Under the pieces are notes generated by a model. It made no database searches. It was not told where the DNA came from and saw nothing but the letters and a program-made list of their open reading frames with translations. DNA of 21,455 nucleotides from Desulfocapsa sp. (GTDB lineage Bacteria > Desulfobacterota > Desulfobulbia > Desulfobulbales > Desulfocapsaceae), in assembly GCA_029934915.1 (NCBI GenBank), contig JAOZLI010000012.1, positions 1-21,455 of the forward strand, given 5' to 3'. How positions within the stretch are numbered: position 1 is the first letter of the stretch; each line of letters begins with the position of its first letter. This document shows, in pieces, positions 1 through 6,917 of the stretch. Both the position numbers and the translations under genes were made by a program.

Positions 1-32
1 TTCTACTTTGAGAAGCATAGAGTTTGTAACAT

Positions 33-108
33 TGTAGGTTGGGTTGAGTGTAGCGAAACCCAACATCATAGCAAATGTTGGGTTTCGTTACACTCAACCC
101 AACCTACA
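33..108. repeat. REP-like long hairpin
   Basis: Two 34-base arms (33-66 and 75-108) are reverse complements except for one G-T pair, around an 8-base loop. A second, outer pair AGTTTGT/ACAAACT (21-27 and 110-116) extends the structure. The arm contains GTAGGTTGGGTTGAG and GAAACCCAACAT. Repeats of this type are familiar to me from intergenic DNA of many Proteobacteria and Cyanobacteria, but I cannot search for copies. It lies 46 bases past the stop of the minus-strand TPR/OmpA-like gene, so its RNA could also act as a 3' stem-loop, although no long T-run follows it. Confidence 0.85.
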
Positions 109-154
109 CACAAACTACAAATACGCCAAACAGCAACGAATTTGAATAGTACAA

Positions 155-1021
155 CTACTCAACGAGTCGTTTGAATTCCACACGATCATTAACATAACGC
201 TGCTCGCCACCCACATCATACTGAAGCGTATACTTGTCACCATACCAGGCAAACATCAGGCGTTGAGGATCGATAAAAAAATTGGTTATCAACTGATTTT
301 TAATACTATTTGCCCGATCTCTTGATTCCTCGAAGGCTGCAGACGACGACAAGTCAGAAGAAGTCGCATACACAGAGATCTCATAACGAGTTTCCTTTAA
401 GGCATCGTTATGCATAGCCTGGCCAACAGCCGCAATCTGCCTGATTCCTGTGGGAAGTAATTTTGATGTTCCGGTTCTAAAAGCTAGCTGGTACTGCAAT
501 GCGGGCCCTGTGAGAAGCAGTGGGTTCTGGGATGTTATTTTTCCACGATGAGCCATAACCTTGATAAACTCTGCCACACTCACAACACCGCCTTCAAGAG
601 CCTTCTTCTTCACCTCAAGACGAATAAGCCTGTCCATGATTCGTTTACTCTCCGGCATGAGTTGCCGGGCAATATGATAAGCGTTCAGAGCCTCAACCAG
701 CCTTCCCTGATAGATAAAGATATCTCCCAGTCCGGCATACGCTTTTCCCATCTCTGGATTGAGAAATACCGCTTTCTGATAATAGATTAGAGCTTCTTCG
801 TATTTTCTGAATCGTTCAAGACTCAGTGCGTACTTGTAATTAATATCAGGGTCATCAGGACATTGAGATATGACTGCTCGCAGTATCTGGCGTTTCTTCT
901 TAAGGCTTCGCTCTGCCTTCAACTCCTGTTTCACAACATCACAATCAACAGCCCCGACAGAGCTGACAACACACATGCCAGGCAAAAACAAGAAGAGAAT
1001 AAACCAACTGTTACGTCTCAT
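155..1021 (-). CDS. secreted TPR / OmpA-like domain protein
   Basis: A protein of 288 residues from the ATG at 1021; the frame can be extended to a TTG at 1048, but the ATG places the signal peptide first. Residues 1 to about 24 form a signal peptide (MRRN, then a hydrophobic run, then SSVGA), probably cleaved after VGA. Residues about 50-140 hold two to three TPR helices pairs (KYALSLERFRKYEEALIYY and AYAGLGDIFIYQGRLVEAL). The last 110 residues resemble the OmpA/MotB peptidoglycan-binding fold (FRTGTSKLLPTG, SRDRANSIKNQL, NDRVEFKRL), but this match is weak because the usual NxxLSxxRA is degenerate. It probably acts in the periplasm, as a scaffold or cell-wall anchor. Function is not recognised. 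The gene follows era in the same direction after 148 bases and seems to have its own promoter at about 1076. Confidence 0.72.
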   Translation of the reverse strand: MRRNSWFILFLFLPGMCVVSSVGAVDCDVVKQELKAERSLKKKRQILRAVISQCPDDPDINYKYALSLERFRKYEEALIYYQKAVFLNPEMGKAYAGLGDIFIYQGRLVEALNAYHIARQLMPESKRIMDRLIRLEVKKKALEGGVVSVAEFIKVMAHRGKITSQNPLLLTGPALQYQLAFRTGTSKLLPTGIRQIAAVGQAMHNDALKETRYEISVYATSSDLSSSAAFEESRDRANSIKNQLITNFFIDPQRLMFAWYGDKYTLQYDVGGEQRYVNDRVEFKRLVE

Positions 1022-1075
1022 TACTTTACCAAAAAAACCGTAGTTCAAAATTACTCCATACTAAGAAACAGGTAA

Positions 1076-1081
1076 ATTATA
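1076..1081 (-). promoter_or_regulatory. putative -10 box
   Basis: A perfect TATAAT on the minus strand, about 55 bases before the ATG at 1021. No good -35 hexamer is seen 16-18 bases upstream, so this is a weak promoter call. It would give the TPR/OmpA-like gene transcription separate from era. Confidence 0.4.
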
Positions 1082-1169
1082 TGTTATTCTTTACCCGCTC
1101 CTGAAACGTTTCGTTAAATTCTTAATCTCCGTTGTCATTATTAACATGCCCAAACGACTTTTCCCATAA

Positions 1170-2084
1170 CTAAAACCCCAGTTCTTTGAGAAACTGTTCG
1201 TCTTTAGCCCAATTTTTTCGTACCTTGACCCAAAGCTTCAGCAAAACCTTCTGTGCTAACAATTTCTCGATATCTTTCCTGGCTGCAATCCCAATACTCT
1301 TAAGTTTTTTCCCTCCTTTTCCAATCACAATTCCCTTCTGTGATTTCCTCTCAAGCACTATGGTAGCATGAATCGTGGTCATCTTTTTCGTGGTATCCTC
1401 TTTAAAGGACTCAATGGTCACCGCAGAAGAATAGGGAATTTCCTGACCTGTAAGAATAAACAATTTTTCCCGCACAATTTCAGCAACCAGAAAACGTTCA
1501 CTGGCATCTGTTGGAATATCTTCCGGGAAATATCTTGGTCCTTTTGGCAGGATACTCAACAATTCCTTAATAACAATATCCGTTCCCTCCCCCGTTAAAG
1601 CAGAAAGAGGAAGCACTCCGTGAAAAGGGTATAAATCAGCGTATTGTTCAATAACAGGAAGCAATCTTTCCTTTTCCAGAAGGTCCACCTTATTTAAGAT
1701 CAATAGCACTGGGGCAGACACGCCTTCCATCTGTTCAAGCAGTTCCTGCTGCTTTCCCTTCTCCACTTTTTCAGGAAGAGGCAAAGAGACGTCAATCATA
1801 TACAAAATGGCATCGACGTCCTTTAAACTATCCATGGCAATTCGAACCATTTCACGGTTCATGGGTTGCTTGGCTTTGTGAAGCCCGGGGGTATCGAGAA
1901 AAACAATCTGATAATCCGAACCGTTCACAACACCCAGGATACGATTTCTTGTGGTTTGTGGTTTATGACTCACAATGGATATTTTCTGCCCAAGCAGATA
2001 ATTCATCAGCGTTGACTTACCAGCATTGGGAGGACCAACAATCGCTACCATTCCGGAGCGGATGTCCTCTTCTAGAAAATTCAT
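1170..2084 (-). CDS. era: GTPase Era
   Basis: Ribosome-assembly GTPase that binds the 3' end of 16S rRNA, linking 30S maturation to growth. From the ATG at 2084 the protein has 304 residues, the usual Era length; upstream TTG codons at 2111 and 2093 are possible but would add residues not typical of the family. Seen: G1 loop GPPNAGKST (residues 17-25; GRPNVGKST is commoner), G3 DTPGLH, G4 NKVD, and a C-terminal KH domain with IGKGGKKLKSIG. The N-terminal coding start lies beside a sequence resembling the end of the palindromic element at 2252. It is divergent from the RNase gene at 2645 and upstream of the TPR/OmpA-like gene. No neighbours of the rnc-era-recO type are present. Confidence 0.96.
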   Translation of the reverse strand: MNFLEEDIRSGMVAIVGPPNAGKSTLMNYLLGQKISIVSHKPQTTRNRILGVVNGSDYQIVFLDTPGLHKAKQPMNREMVRIAMDSLKDVDAILYMIDVSLPLPEKVEKGKQQELLEQMEGVSAPVLLILNKVDLLEKERLLPVIEQYADLYPFHGVLPLSALTGEGTDIVIKELLSILPKGPRYFPEDIPTDASERFLVAEIVREKLFILTGQEIPYSSAVTIESFKEDTTKKMTTIHATIVLERKSQKGIVIGKGGKKLKSIGIAARKDIEKLLAQKVLLKLWVKVRKNWAKDEQFLKELGF

Positions 2085-2102
2085 TTCAATCAATTGTTTT
2101 GA

Positions 2103-2126
2103 CCTCGACAATTAGTAAATTAGACA
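2103..2126. repeat. solo copy resembling the end of the 2252 element
   Basis: The sequence CTCGACAATTAGTAAATTAG resembles the end of the large palindrome at 2256-2276 (CTCGACAATAAATAACTTAG) in the same orientation, with one small insertion and one deletion. It may be a relic of a second copy or chance similarity in AT-rich DNA. Confidence 0.35.
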
Positions 2127-2251
2127 ACGGATATGTACCTTAAATTAAGGGGTATCTTGAGTGCAATTTTGGTGACATTGCGTATAGTTGCTGTTGTTAA
2201 AAGTTTCCAGTTTTTAGTTTTTAGTTTTCCGTAACTGAACATAGAACACTT

Positions 2252-2431
2252 AGGACTCGACAATAAATAACTTAGACTTTCTTATTCCTAACTGCACCAC
2301 ATCTTCAGTCTGTTTTTCATTTTCAAAATCCTCACATAGCCAGCTATGCTGCGGTTTCGAAAATAAAAAACAGACTGAACCTGCGGCACATTTACGACAG
2401 AAATTGTCCAAGTTATTTATTGTCGAGTCCT
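2252..2431. repeat. 180-bp palindromic element, type 1 (copy A)
   Basis: The terminal inverted repeats (2253-2273 and 2410-2430) match over 21 bases without a mismatch (GGACTCGACAATAAATAACTT). Inside, 2305-2330 pairs imperfectly with 2352-2377 (TTCAGTCTGTTTTT against its complement), and the centre is CATAGC-CA-GCTATG (2335-2348). The element has no coding capacity and resembles a MITE. Its centre recurs almost exactly at 11247-11260 in opposite orientation. TA dinucleotides sit at or beside both ends, which could fit a TA target duplication but is off by one base on the right. Confidence 0.8.
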
Positions 2432-2512
2432 TATAACTCAAGCCTGCGTAATATTTTCAGTGCTCAAATTGCAAAAGCACATTATAGTAGTGCGATTTGT
2501 TTCAGAGACCCT

Positions 2513-2592
2513 AGGGTTCACTAAAAACAAATTAAGACTCTGAGGCGACATCTGGCGCCCCATATTTCTTAATTTTTTTTTGAGTGAACCCT
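2513..2592. repeat. 80-bp palindromic element, short type 1 (copy F)
   Basis: The ends AGGGTTCACT and AGTGAACCCT pair perfectly; the next 20 bases pair with a few slips (AAATTAAGA against TCTTAATTT), and the centre has GGCGAC/TGGCGCC. The ends follow the pattern TAGGRYTC...CCTTA also seen at 2252 and 6811. It lies 52 bases before the GTG of the RNase gene, so it may affect that gene's leader or promoter. Confidence 0.75.
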
Positions 2593-2644
2593 TATACCAG
2601 ACAACAGCATTTATTTCACCGATAGTTCGGAAAGGCAGTAAGCC

Positions 2645-4645
2645 GTGTCAAGCACAGGAAAACTCATAGAATATCTAGATGGAGGAAAATTTCTCTGTGC
2701 CTACGTCACCGGTGGTCAGGCAAAGCGACTCCGCCTTATCAATCAAAACGGCAGAGAAATGAATCTTCCCGCCTCACGGGTGGTGCATTTTTCTCTTAAA
2801 AATCACACCGTAGAACTTCCCCGCGAAGAACTGGCCCGTCAACTACAGGAAACTGCAGAGACACGCACCGGACTTATGGAGAAAATCGATCTCCAGGAGA
2901 TATGGGAGCTTACCTCAGACGAGAACACGGACACTTTTCAACCCATTTTTCTAGCTGAGCTCAGTTTTGGTGAAGATGCCGACGATGATATCGTTGCCGC
3001 TTTTCTCCGCACCGTTTTCATGGATCGGCTTTTTTTCAAATACAAAGAAAACCGTGTGATCGCCCATTCTGCTGAACAGGTTGAGCAGCTTCGAAATCAA
3101 CGAAGAAAAGAAGCAGAGGTTCAGGCACTCATTCAAAACGGTGCCGGTTTCCTCCAATCCTTACGGAATGGTGCGAAGAATGTTGACCTTACGACTGAAA
3201 ATGCCCAGGAATGTTTACAAATCATTCGTGATTTCTATCTCTTCGCGGGAGATGCCAAACATGCAGATATTGCCAGAAAAATCCTAAAATCTGCAGGTCT
3301 CAACAGACCACACGACCCCTTTCATCTCCTTGTAAAAGCAGGATTGTGGGATCGTAACGAAAACATCCCGCTCCTACGCCAAGAAATACCAGTCAGCTTT
3401 CCTTTGCTTGGTATCCAGCAGGCTGAAATGCTCCTGCAGCAGGGTACCGACAAACTCTTCCAGGATCCTGCCAGAAAAGATTTTACACACCTGGCCACTA
3501 TGACCATCGACGGGCCAAGTACCCTGGATTTTGATGATGCCCTCAGTGTTGAAAAGGAAGATGAAAATTTTCTGGTGGGTATTCATATCTCAGATGTTGC
3601 GCACTATGTACGTCCTGAAGATCCGCTGTTTATGGAAGCGCTGCGACGTGGGACATCAATCTATTTTCCCGAAGGGCAGATTCCCATGCTGCCAAGACAC
3701 CTTTCACAGGGAATATGCAGCCTTATCCAGGGCGAAACGAGAGCAACACTGAGCTTTATGATCCTGCTCTCACCCAGTGCAGAAGTTTTACGTGTTCGCA
3801 TTTATCCATCAATCATCAAAGTTGCCAGACGGCTTACCTATGATGAAGCGGATACCATGATTCAGAGTGATCCTGAGCTGGCAATCCTCAATGAATTGCG
3901 TATGAAACTGCGCAATAAACGACTGGATAATGGTGCCCTGCTCCTCCCCTTTCCCGATGTAAACATTCATATTCATGATGGTTCAAAGGTTCATGTAAAC
4001 CTTGCTGACACGGATACTGCCTCACGGACACTTGTTTCAGAAATGATGATTCTGGCCAATACAGAGGCTGCCCGATACGTCGCTGATAGAATGGCTCCAG
4101 GATTATTCAGATCTCAGAAACCACCTCGAAAACGTGTGGTCCACGGCATTGACAACGATCTCTTCCTGAACTCAAAACAACGAAAGATGTTATCGCGAGG
4201 CGAATTACTGGTGGCAGCAAAACCACACAGTGGCCTGGGTGTTGCACAATACACAACTATCACCTCCCCCATCCGACGACTCCTTGACCTGGTTATGCAA
4301 CATCAGATTCATTCCGTTGTGCGACGGGAAGAGCATACATTTACCGAGGAGATGTGTAAGGATTTCTGCTCTGTTATTGGCCGGACACTGGCCGCAGCCA
4401 ATGGCGTTCGTCAACAACGACACCGTTACTGGTTACTCAAGTATCTTGAAGCCAGACAGAATATTCCACTTCCTGCACTGGTTCTTGATTCGGGTGCTAA
4501 ACGCACCTATCTGTTGCTCACCGATATTCTGCTCAACATTGACCTACCGACTCCCGGTCAAAACCGACCAGAACCCGGAAGTACGGTGACTGTGAAAGTT
4601 ACCAGAGTTGATGCCCTGGATAATTTGCTGCGCTTTGAATGGTAA
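2645..4645 (+). CDS. RNase II/R-family (RNB) exoribonuclease
   Basis: A 3'-to-5' hydrolytic exoribonuclease, 666 residues. The RNB domain covers roughly 275-600. The four metal-binding aspartates are present in TIDGPSTLDFDDAL as D289, D295, D297 and D298, with the spacing of D201, D207, D209 and D210 of E. coli RNase II. The RNA-channel motif YTTITSPIRRLLDL starts at 536. The first 50 residues (GKLIEYLDGGKFLCAYV) match the beta-rich N-terminus of plastid/cyanobacterial-type RNase II rather than classic cold-shock domains, and the C-terminal about 60 residues look like a reduced S1-type domain. The start is GTG, with AAAGG ten bases upstream. Probable role: mRNA decay or rRNA trimming in the cytoplasm. 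I left the symbol empty because rnb and rnr cannot be separated here. Confidence 0.9.
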   Translation: MSSTGKLIEYLDGGKFLCAYVTGGQAKRLRLINQNGREMNLPASRVVHFSLKNHTVELPREELARQLQETAETRTGLMEKIDLQEIWELTSDENTDTFQPIFLAELSFGEDADDDIVAAFLRTVFMDRLFFKYKENRVIAHSAEQVEQLRNQRRKEAEVQALIQNGAGFLQSLRNGAKNVDLTTENAQECLQIIRDFYLFAGDAKHADIARKILKSAGLNRPHDPFHLLVKAGLWDRNENIPLLRQEIPVSFPLLGIQQAEMLLQQGTDKLFQDPARKDFTHLATMTIDGPSTLDFDDALSVEKEDENFLVGIHISDVAHYVRPEDPLFMEALRRGTSIYFPEGQIPMLPRHLSQGICSLIQGETRATLSFMILLSPSAEVLRVRIYPSIIKVARRLTYDEADTMIQSDPELAILNELRMKLRNKRLDNGALLLPFPDVNIHIHDGSKVHVNLADTDTASRTLVSEMMILANTEAARYVADRMAPGLFRSQKPPRKRVVHGIDNDLFLNSKQRKMLSRGELLVAAKPHSGLGVAQYTTITSPIRRLLDLVMQHQIHSVVRREEHTFTEEMCKDFCSVIGRTLAAANGVRQQRHRYWLLKYLEARQNIPLPALVLDSGAKRTYLLLTDILLNIDLPTPGQNRPEPGSTVTVKVTRVDALDNLLRFEW

Positions 4646-4667
4646 CGACTTCAGCGTATTAGCAGTT

Positions 4668-4686
4668 TAGGCTGTAGGCTGTCAGG
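4668..4686 (+). repeat. TAGGCTG-type short tandem repeat
   Basis: Two near-identical heptamer units (TAGGCTG TAGGCTG TCAGG). The same unit occurs in opposite orientation at 18402-18435, just past nrdJ. It lies 23 bases after the RNase stop codon. Purpose unknown. Confidence 0.65.
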
Positions 4687-4774
4687 CAAAGCAGTTTATC
4701 GCATTTTCCTGGATTTTTTGCATAGCCGAACCTTAGAATAAACTCAATTGACTTATGATAAAGGATAAAAAGCT

Positions 4775-4975
4775 ATGAGTTTAAATACAAATGATCTCTG
4801 GGAAATCATGGGGGACCTTGAAGAAGATGATGTTCCCCATGTATTGACAAAACTCTTCACCATTTATGAAGAGCGATTAAGTCAAACGCCGGACGATGAA
4901 GCGACATTGCTATTTTTTAAACATCTGGGACAAGCTCTTGAACAGGTGGACAGCTGCAATTTGAATCGCCGGTGA
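4775..4975 (+). CDS. 66-residue acidic protein of unknown function
   Basis: Not recognised. The protein is short and strongly acidic (LWEIMGDLEEDDVPHVLTKLFTIYEE), predicted helical throughout, without a signal peptide or membrane segment. It has a single Cys near the C-terminus. An AAAGGA site lies about ten bases before the ATG. It follows the RNase gene by 129 bases in the same direction, so it may be cotranscribed, and it ends before a bidirectional palindrome shared with the convergent rfbC. The ordered charge pattern and the good ribosome site argue that it is a real gene. An accessory or adaptor role is only a guess from context. Confidence 0.62.
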   Translation: MSLNTNDLWEIMGDLEEDDVPHVLTKLFTIYEERLSQTPDDEATLLFFKHLGQALEQVDSCNLNRR

Positions 4976-5002
4976 CGATGTAAGCTGACTGAAATTAAAA
5001 AA

Positions 5003-5086
5003 AATATCGAATATCGAACAAGGAATGTCGAACCGCAGAAGTAAAAAACTTCGTCATTCGACATTCCTTGTTCGACATTCGATATT
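5003..5086. repeat. TCGAA-rich palindrome between convergent genes
   Basis: Arms 5003-5042 and 5048-5086 are near-perfect reverse complements around AAAAA. Each holds ATCGAATATCGAACAAGG-type sequence followed by AATGTCGAA and AGAAGT/ACTTC. The two arms differ at about four positions. It sits between the ends of the 66-residue gene and rfbC, where the stem can end transcription from both sides, though no strong T-run follows. Repeats of this ATTCGACATTCCTTGTTCG type are familiar to me from intergenic DNA of diverse bacteria; this is recollection, not a search. Confidence 0.85.
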
Positions 5087-5095
5087 CATCCCTTC

Positions 5096-5638
5096 TTAAT
5101 AGTATTCTGCCTCAGCAAACGAACTCCCTTGAGCATCCTTTTCTGAAAGTTTCGGTGCACCATCAAGGGGCCAGTCAATTCGTAAATCCGGATCATTCCA
5201 GACAATGCAGCGTTCATGTTCCGGCGCGTAAAAATCTGTTGTTCTGTACAGAAACTCTGCACTCTCTGAGAGCACCAGAAACCCATGTCCGAATCCTTCC
5301 GGCACCCATAACATTTTTTTATTTTCAGCGCTCAATCGTTCTCCCACCCACTGCCCAAAAGTAGGGGAGCTTTTTCGTAAATCAACTGCCACGTCGAATA
5401 CTTCACCAGCAACCACACGGACCAGTTTCCCCTGTGACTGCTTAATCTGGTAATGGATACCCCGCAGAACTCCCCGTACAGATTTTGAGTGATTGTCTTG
5501 AACAAAACGCGTCTCAAGCCCTGTCAGTTCCTGCCACTTTTGTTCATTGTAACTCTCGTAGAAGAACCCCCTTTCATCACCAAAAATCGTGGGCTCCACA
5601 ATAAGGACATCGGGGATTGCTGTTTTTCGTACTTTCAT
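5096..5638 (-). CDS. rfbC: dTDP-4-dehydrorhamnose 3,5-epimerase
   Basis: Converts dTDP-4-keto-6-deoxyglucose to the 4-keto-rhamnose form, the third step to dTDP-L-rhamnose for lipopolysaccharide or other surface glycans. 180 residues, the usual family length, a cupin fold. Seen: GDERGFFYESYN near residue 20, the catalytic His in RGVLRGIHYQ (H62) followed by QGKLVRV (K71), VPEGFGHGFLVL, and FYAPEHERCIVWNDPDL. The ATG overlaps the stop of rfbB by four bases (ATGA), so the two are translationally coupled. The partner genes rfbA (nucleotidyltransferase) and rfbD (reductase) are not next to it. Confidence 0.96.
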   Translation of the reverse strand: MKVRKTAIPDVLIVEPTIFGDERGFFYESYNEQKWQELTGLETRFVQDNHSKSVRGVLRGIHYQIKQSQGKLVRVVAGEVFDVAVDLRKSSPTFGQWVGERLSAENKKMLWVPEGFGHGFLVLSESAEFLYRTTDFYAPEHERCIVWNDPDLRIDWPLDGAPKLSEKDAQGSSFAEAEYY

Positions 5639-6720
5639 TCCCCACTCCTTTTACATTCAGGGTTCTGGTTCCTGTAACTTCCATCCATTATGGCGGCCAC
5701 CCAATCCTGGTTTGCCAAATACCAGTCCACTGTTTTTTCTATTCCCACTTCAAAGGTGATTTTTGGTTCCCAGCCAATCTGTTCTTTGATATAGGAGGCA
5801 TCAATGGCATAACGCCTGTCATGCCCAGGACGATCTTTAACAAAGGTCATTAGATTTCGCCTCGGTTCTCCAGATTCTGGCAACCCAACCTTTTTATCGA
5901 GTGTATCACAAATAAGTGTTACCACCTCAAGGTTCTGCTTTTCGTTATTTCCACCAATATTGTAGGATTGTCCGGCTTTCCCTTTCACCAGGACCTCGGC
6001 AATGGCCTCACAATGATCCTTCACGTAGAGCCAGTCCCGCACATATTTACCGTCGCCATATATCGGAAGTGCTTTTCCATTCATGGAGTTATGAAAAATC
6101 AATGGAATAAGTTTTTCAGGAAACTGATAGGGACCATAGTTGTTTGAACAATTCGTGATCAGGACAGGCATATCATAGGTATGAAAATACGCATTCACCA
6201 AATGATCCGAAGATGCCTTTGAAGCGGAATATGGAGATCTGGGGTCAAAGGGCGTGGTTTCGGTAAACATTCCGGTGTCCCCTAAAGATCCATACACTTC
6301 ATCGGTAGAGACATGAAGAAAAAAGGGATCATTGCCTTGCCAGGAGCCATCAAGCCATGTTTTTCTAGCAGCTTCAAGCAAAGAAAAGGTACCTACAATG
6401 TTTGTCTGGATAAAAGCTGCCGGCCCAGTAATTGATCGATCCACATGGGATTCTGCTGCAAAATGCACGACCGAATCAATTTGTTCTTCTTCAAATAATT
6501 TTTCCATTGCCTGGACATCACAGATATCAGCGTGGACAAAACGATACTGATCACTCTCAGTTACCCCTACCAGATTCTGTAAATTACCGGCATAGGTTAA
6601 GTTATCAAGATTAATCACTCGCCAGGATGGATGTTCTGCAAGGATCAGACGAACAAAATTAGCGCCAATAAATCCACAACCACCCGTGACTAAAATTCTT
6701 TTTGCTTTCTCTTTTTGCAT
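5635..6720 (-). CDS. rfbB: dTDP-glucose 4,6-dehydratase
   Basis: An NAD-dependent short-chain dehydrogenase-type enzyme that turns dTDP-glucose into dTDP-4-keto-6-deoxyglucose. Seen from the ATG at 6720 (361 residues, the normal length): Rossmann motif TGGCGFIGANF, LDNLTYAGN, HFAAESHVDRSI, active-site STDEVYG, YSASKASSDHLV (YxxxK), NNYGPYQFPEKLIP, and RPGHDRRYA. The frame stays open to an ATG at 6819, but those extra 33 residues (CSITPCTCKQ...) are atypical and that ATG lies inside a palindromic repeat. A TATAAC at 6791-6796 (minus strand) would start a transcript that favours 6720. An AAGAGA site lies about five bases upstream of that start. Confidence 0.95.
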   Translation of the reverse strand: MQKEKAKRILVTGGCGFIGANFVRLILAEHPSWRVINLDNLTYAGNLQNLVGVTESDQYRFVHADICDVQAMEKLFEEEQIDSVVHFAAESHVDRSITGPAAFIQTNIVGTFSLLEAARKTWLDGSWQGNDPFFLHVSTDEVYGSLGDTGMFTETTPFDPRSPYSASKASSDHLVNAYFHTYDMPVLITNCSNNYGPYQFPEKLIPLIFHNSMNGKALPIYGDGKYVRDWLYVKDHCEAIAEVLVKGKAGQSYNIGGNNEKQNLEVVTLICDTLDKKVGLPESGEPRRNLMTFVKDRPGHDRRYAIDASYIKEQIGWEPKITFEVGIEKTVDWYLANQDWVAAIMDGSYRNQNPECKRSGE

Positions 6721-6810
6721 TTTTCTCTTGTTTTTTTGGTTTTCTTTCTTCACGAAAGCGCCTATGTTTCGTTGTTTACATGTGCACGGTGTTATACTAC
6801 AGTTTTCTCT

Positions 6811-6849
6811 AGGGCGCATTCAATAACGACTTCGTATTCAATGAGCCCT
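6811..6849. repeat. 39-bp palindrome, short type 1 (copy H)
   Basis: The arms AGGGCGCATTCAAT and ATTCAATGAGCCCT pair with two mismatches; the centre ACGA-CT-TCGT pairs as well. The ends (CTAGGG...CCCTTA) match those of the elements at 2513 and 2252. It lies between divergent rfbB and prfC. Confidence 0.65.
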
Positions 6850-6857
6850 TAATCCTA

Positions 6858-6896
6858 AAGACTACTTTGAGAAATTAGTTTTTTCTAAAGTAGCTT
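6858..6896. other. stem-loop upstream of prfC
   Basis: AAGACTACTTTGAGAAA (6858-6874) pairs with TTTCTAAAGTAGCTT (6882-6896) with two single-base bulges. It ends 21 bases before the prfC ATG, which has no clear Shine-Dalgarno sequence, so a role in prfC translation is possible. Read on the minus strand it has no T-run, so it is not a plain terminator. Confidence 0.5.
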
Positions 6897-6917
6897 AACA
6901 TATACTTCTTACTTATC

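Larger units (their letters stand above)
2085..2644. other. divergent intergenic region era / RNase gene
   Basis: A 560-base gap between divergent genes. It holds an end-like fragment (2103-2126), an A/T-rich stretch with repeated TTTTTAG (about 2206-2230), the 180-bp palindrome 2252-2431, a small stem (GTGCT/AGCAC, about 2461-2481) and the palindrome 2513-2592. Short open frames here are accidental. Promoters for both genes must lie here. Both palindromes end in CCTTATA on the right, which supplies a -10-like TATA, but no paired -35 is convincing. Confidence 0.6.

Noticed and set aside
4..15. 12-base match CTACTTTGAGAA between the window start and 6862-6873
   Set aside because: Several 12-base matches are expected by chance in 21 kb on two strands, and the flanks do not agree.
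2250..2441. 63-codon frame across the 2252 palindrome
   Set aside because: It is formed by the two palindrome arms; no ribosome site or protein-like composition.
6721..6819. Upstream ATG of rfbB at 6819
   Set aside because: It adds an atypical Cys-rich tail and lies inside a palindrome, downstream of no promoter; the ATG at 6720 gives the normal length.
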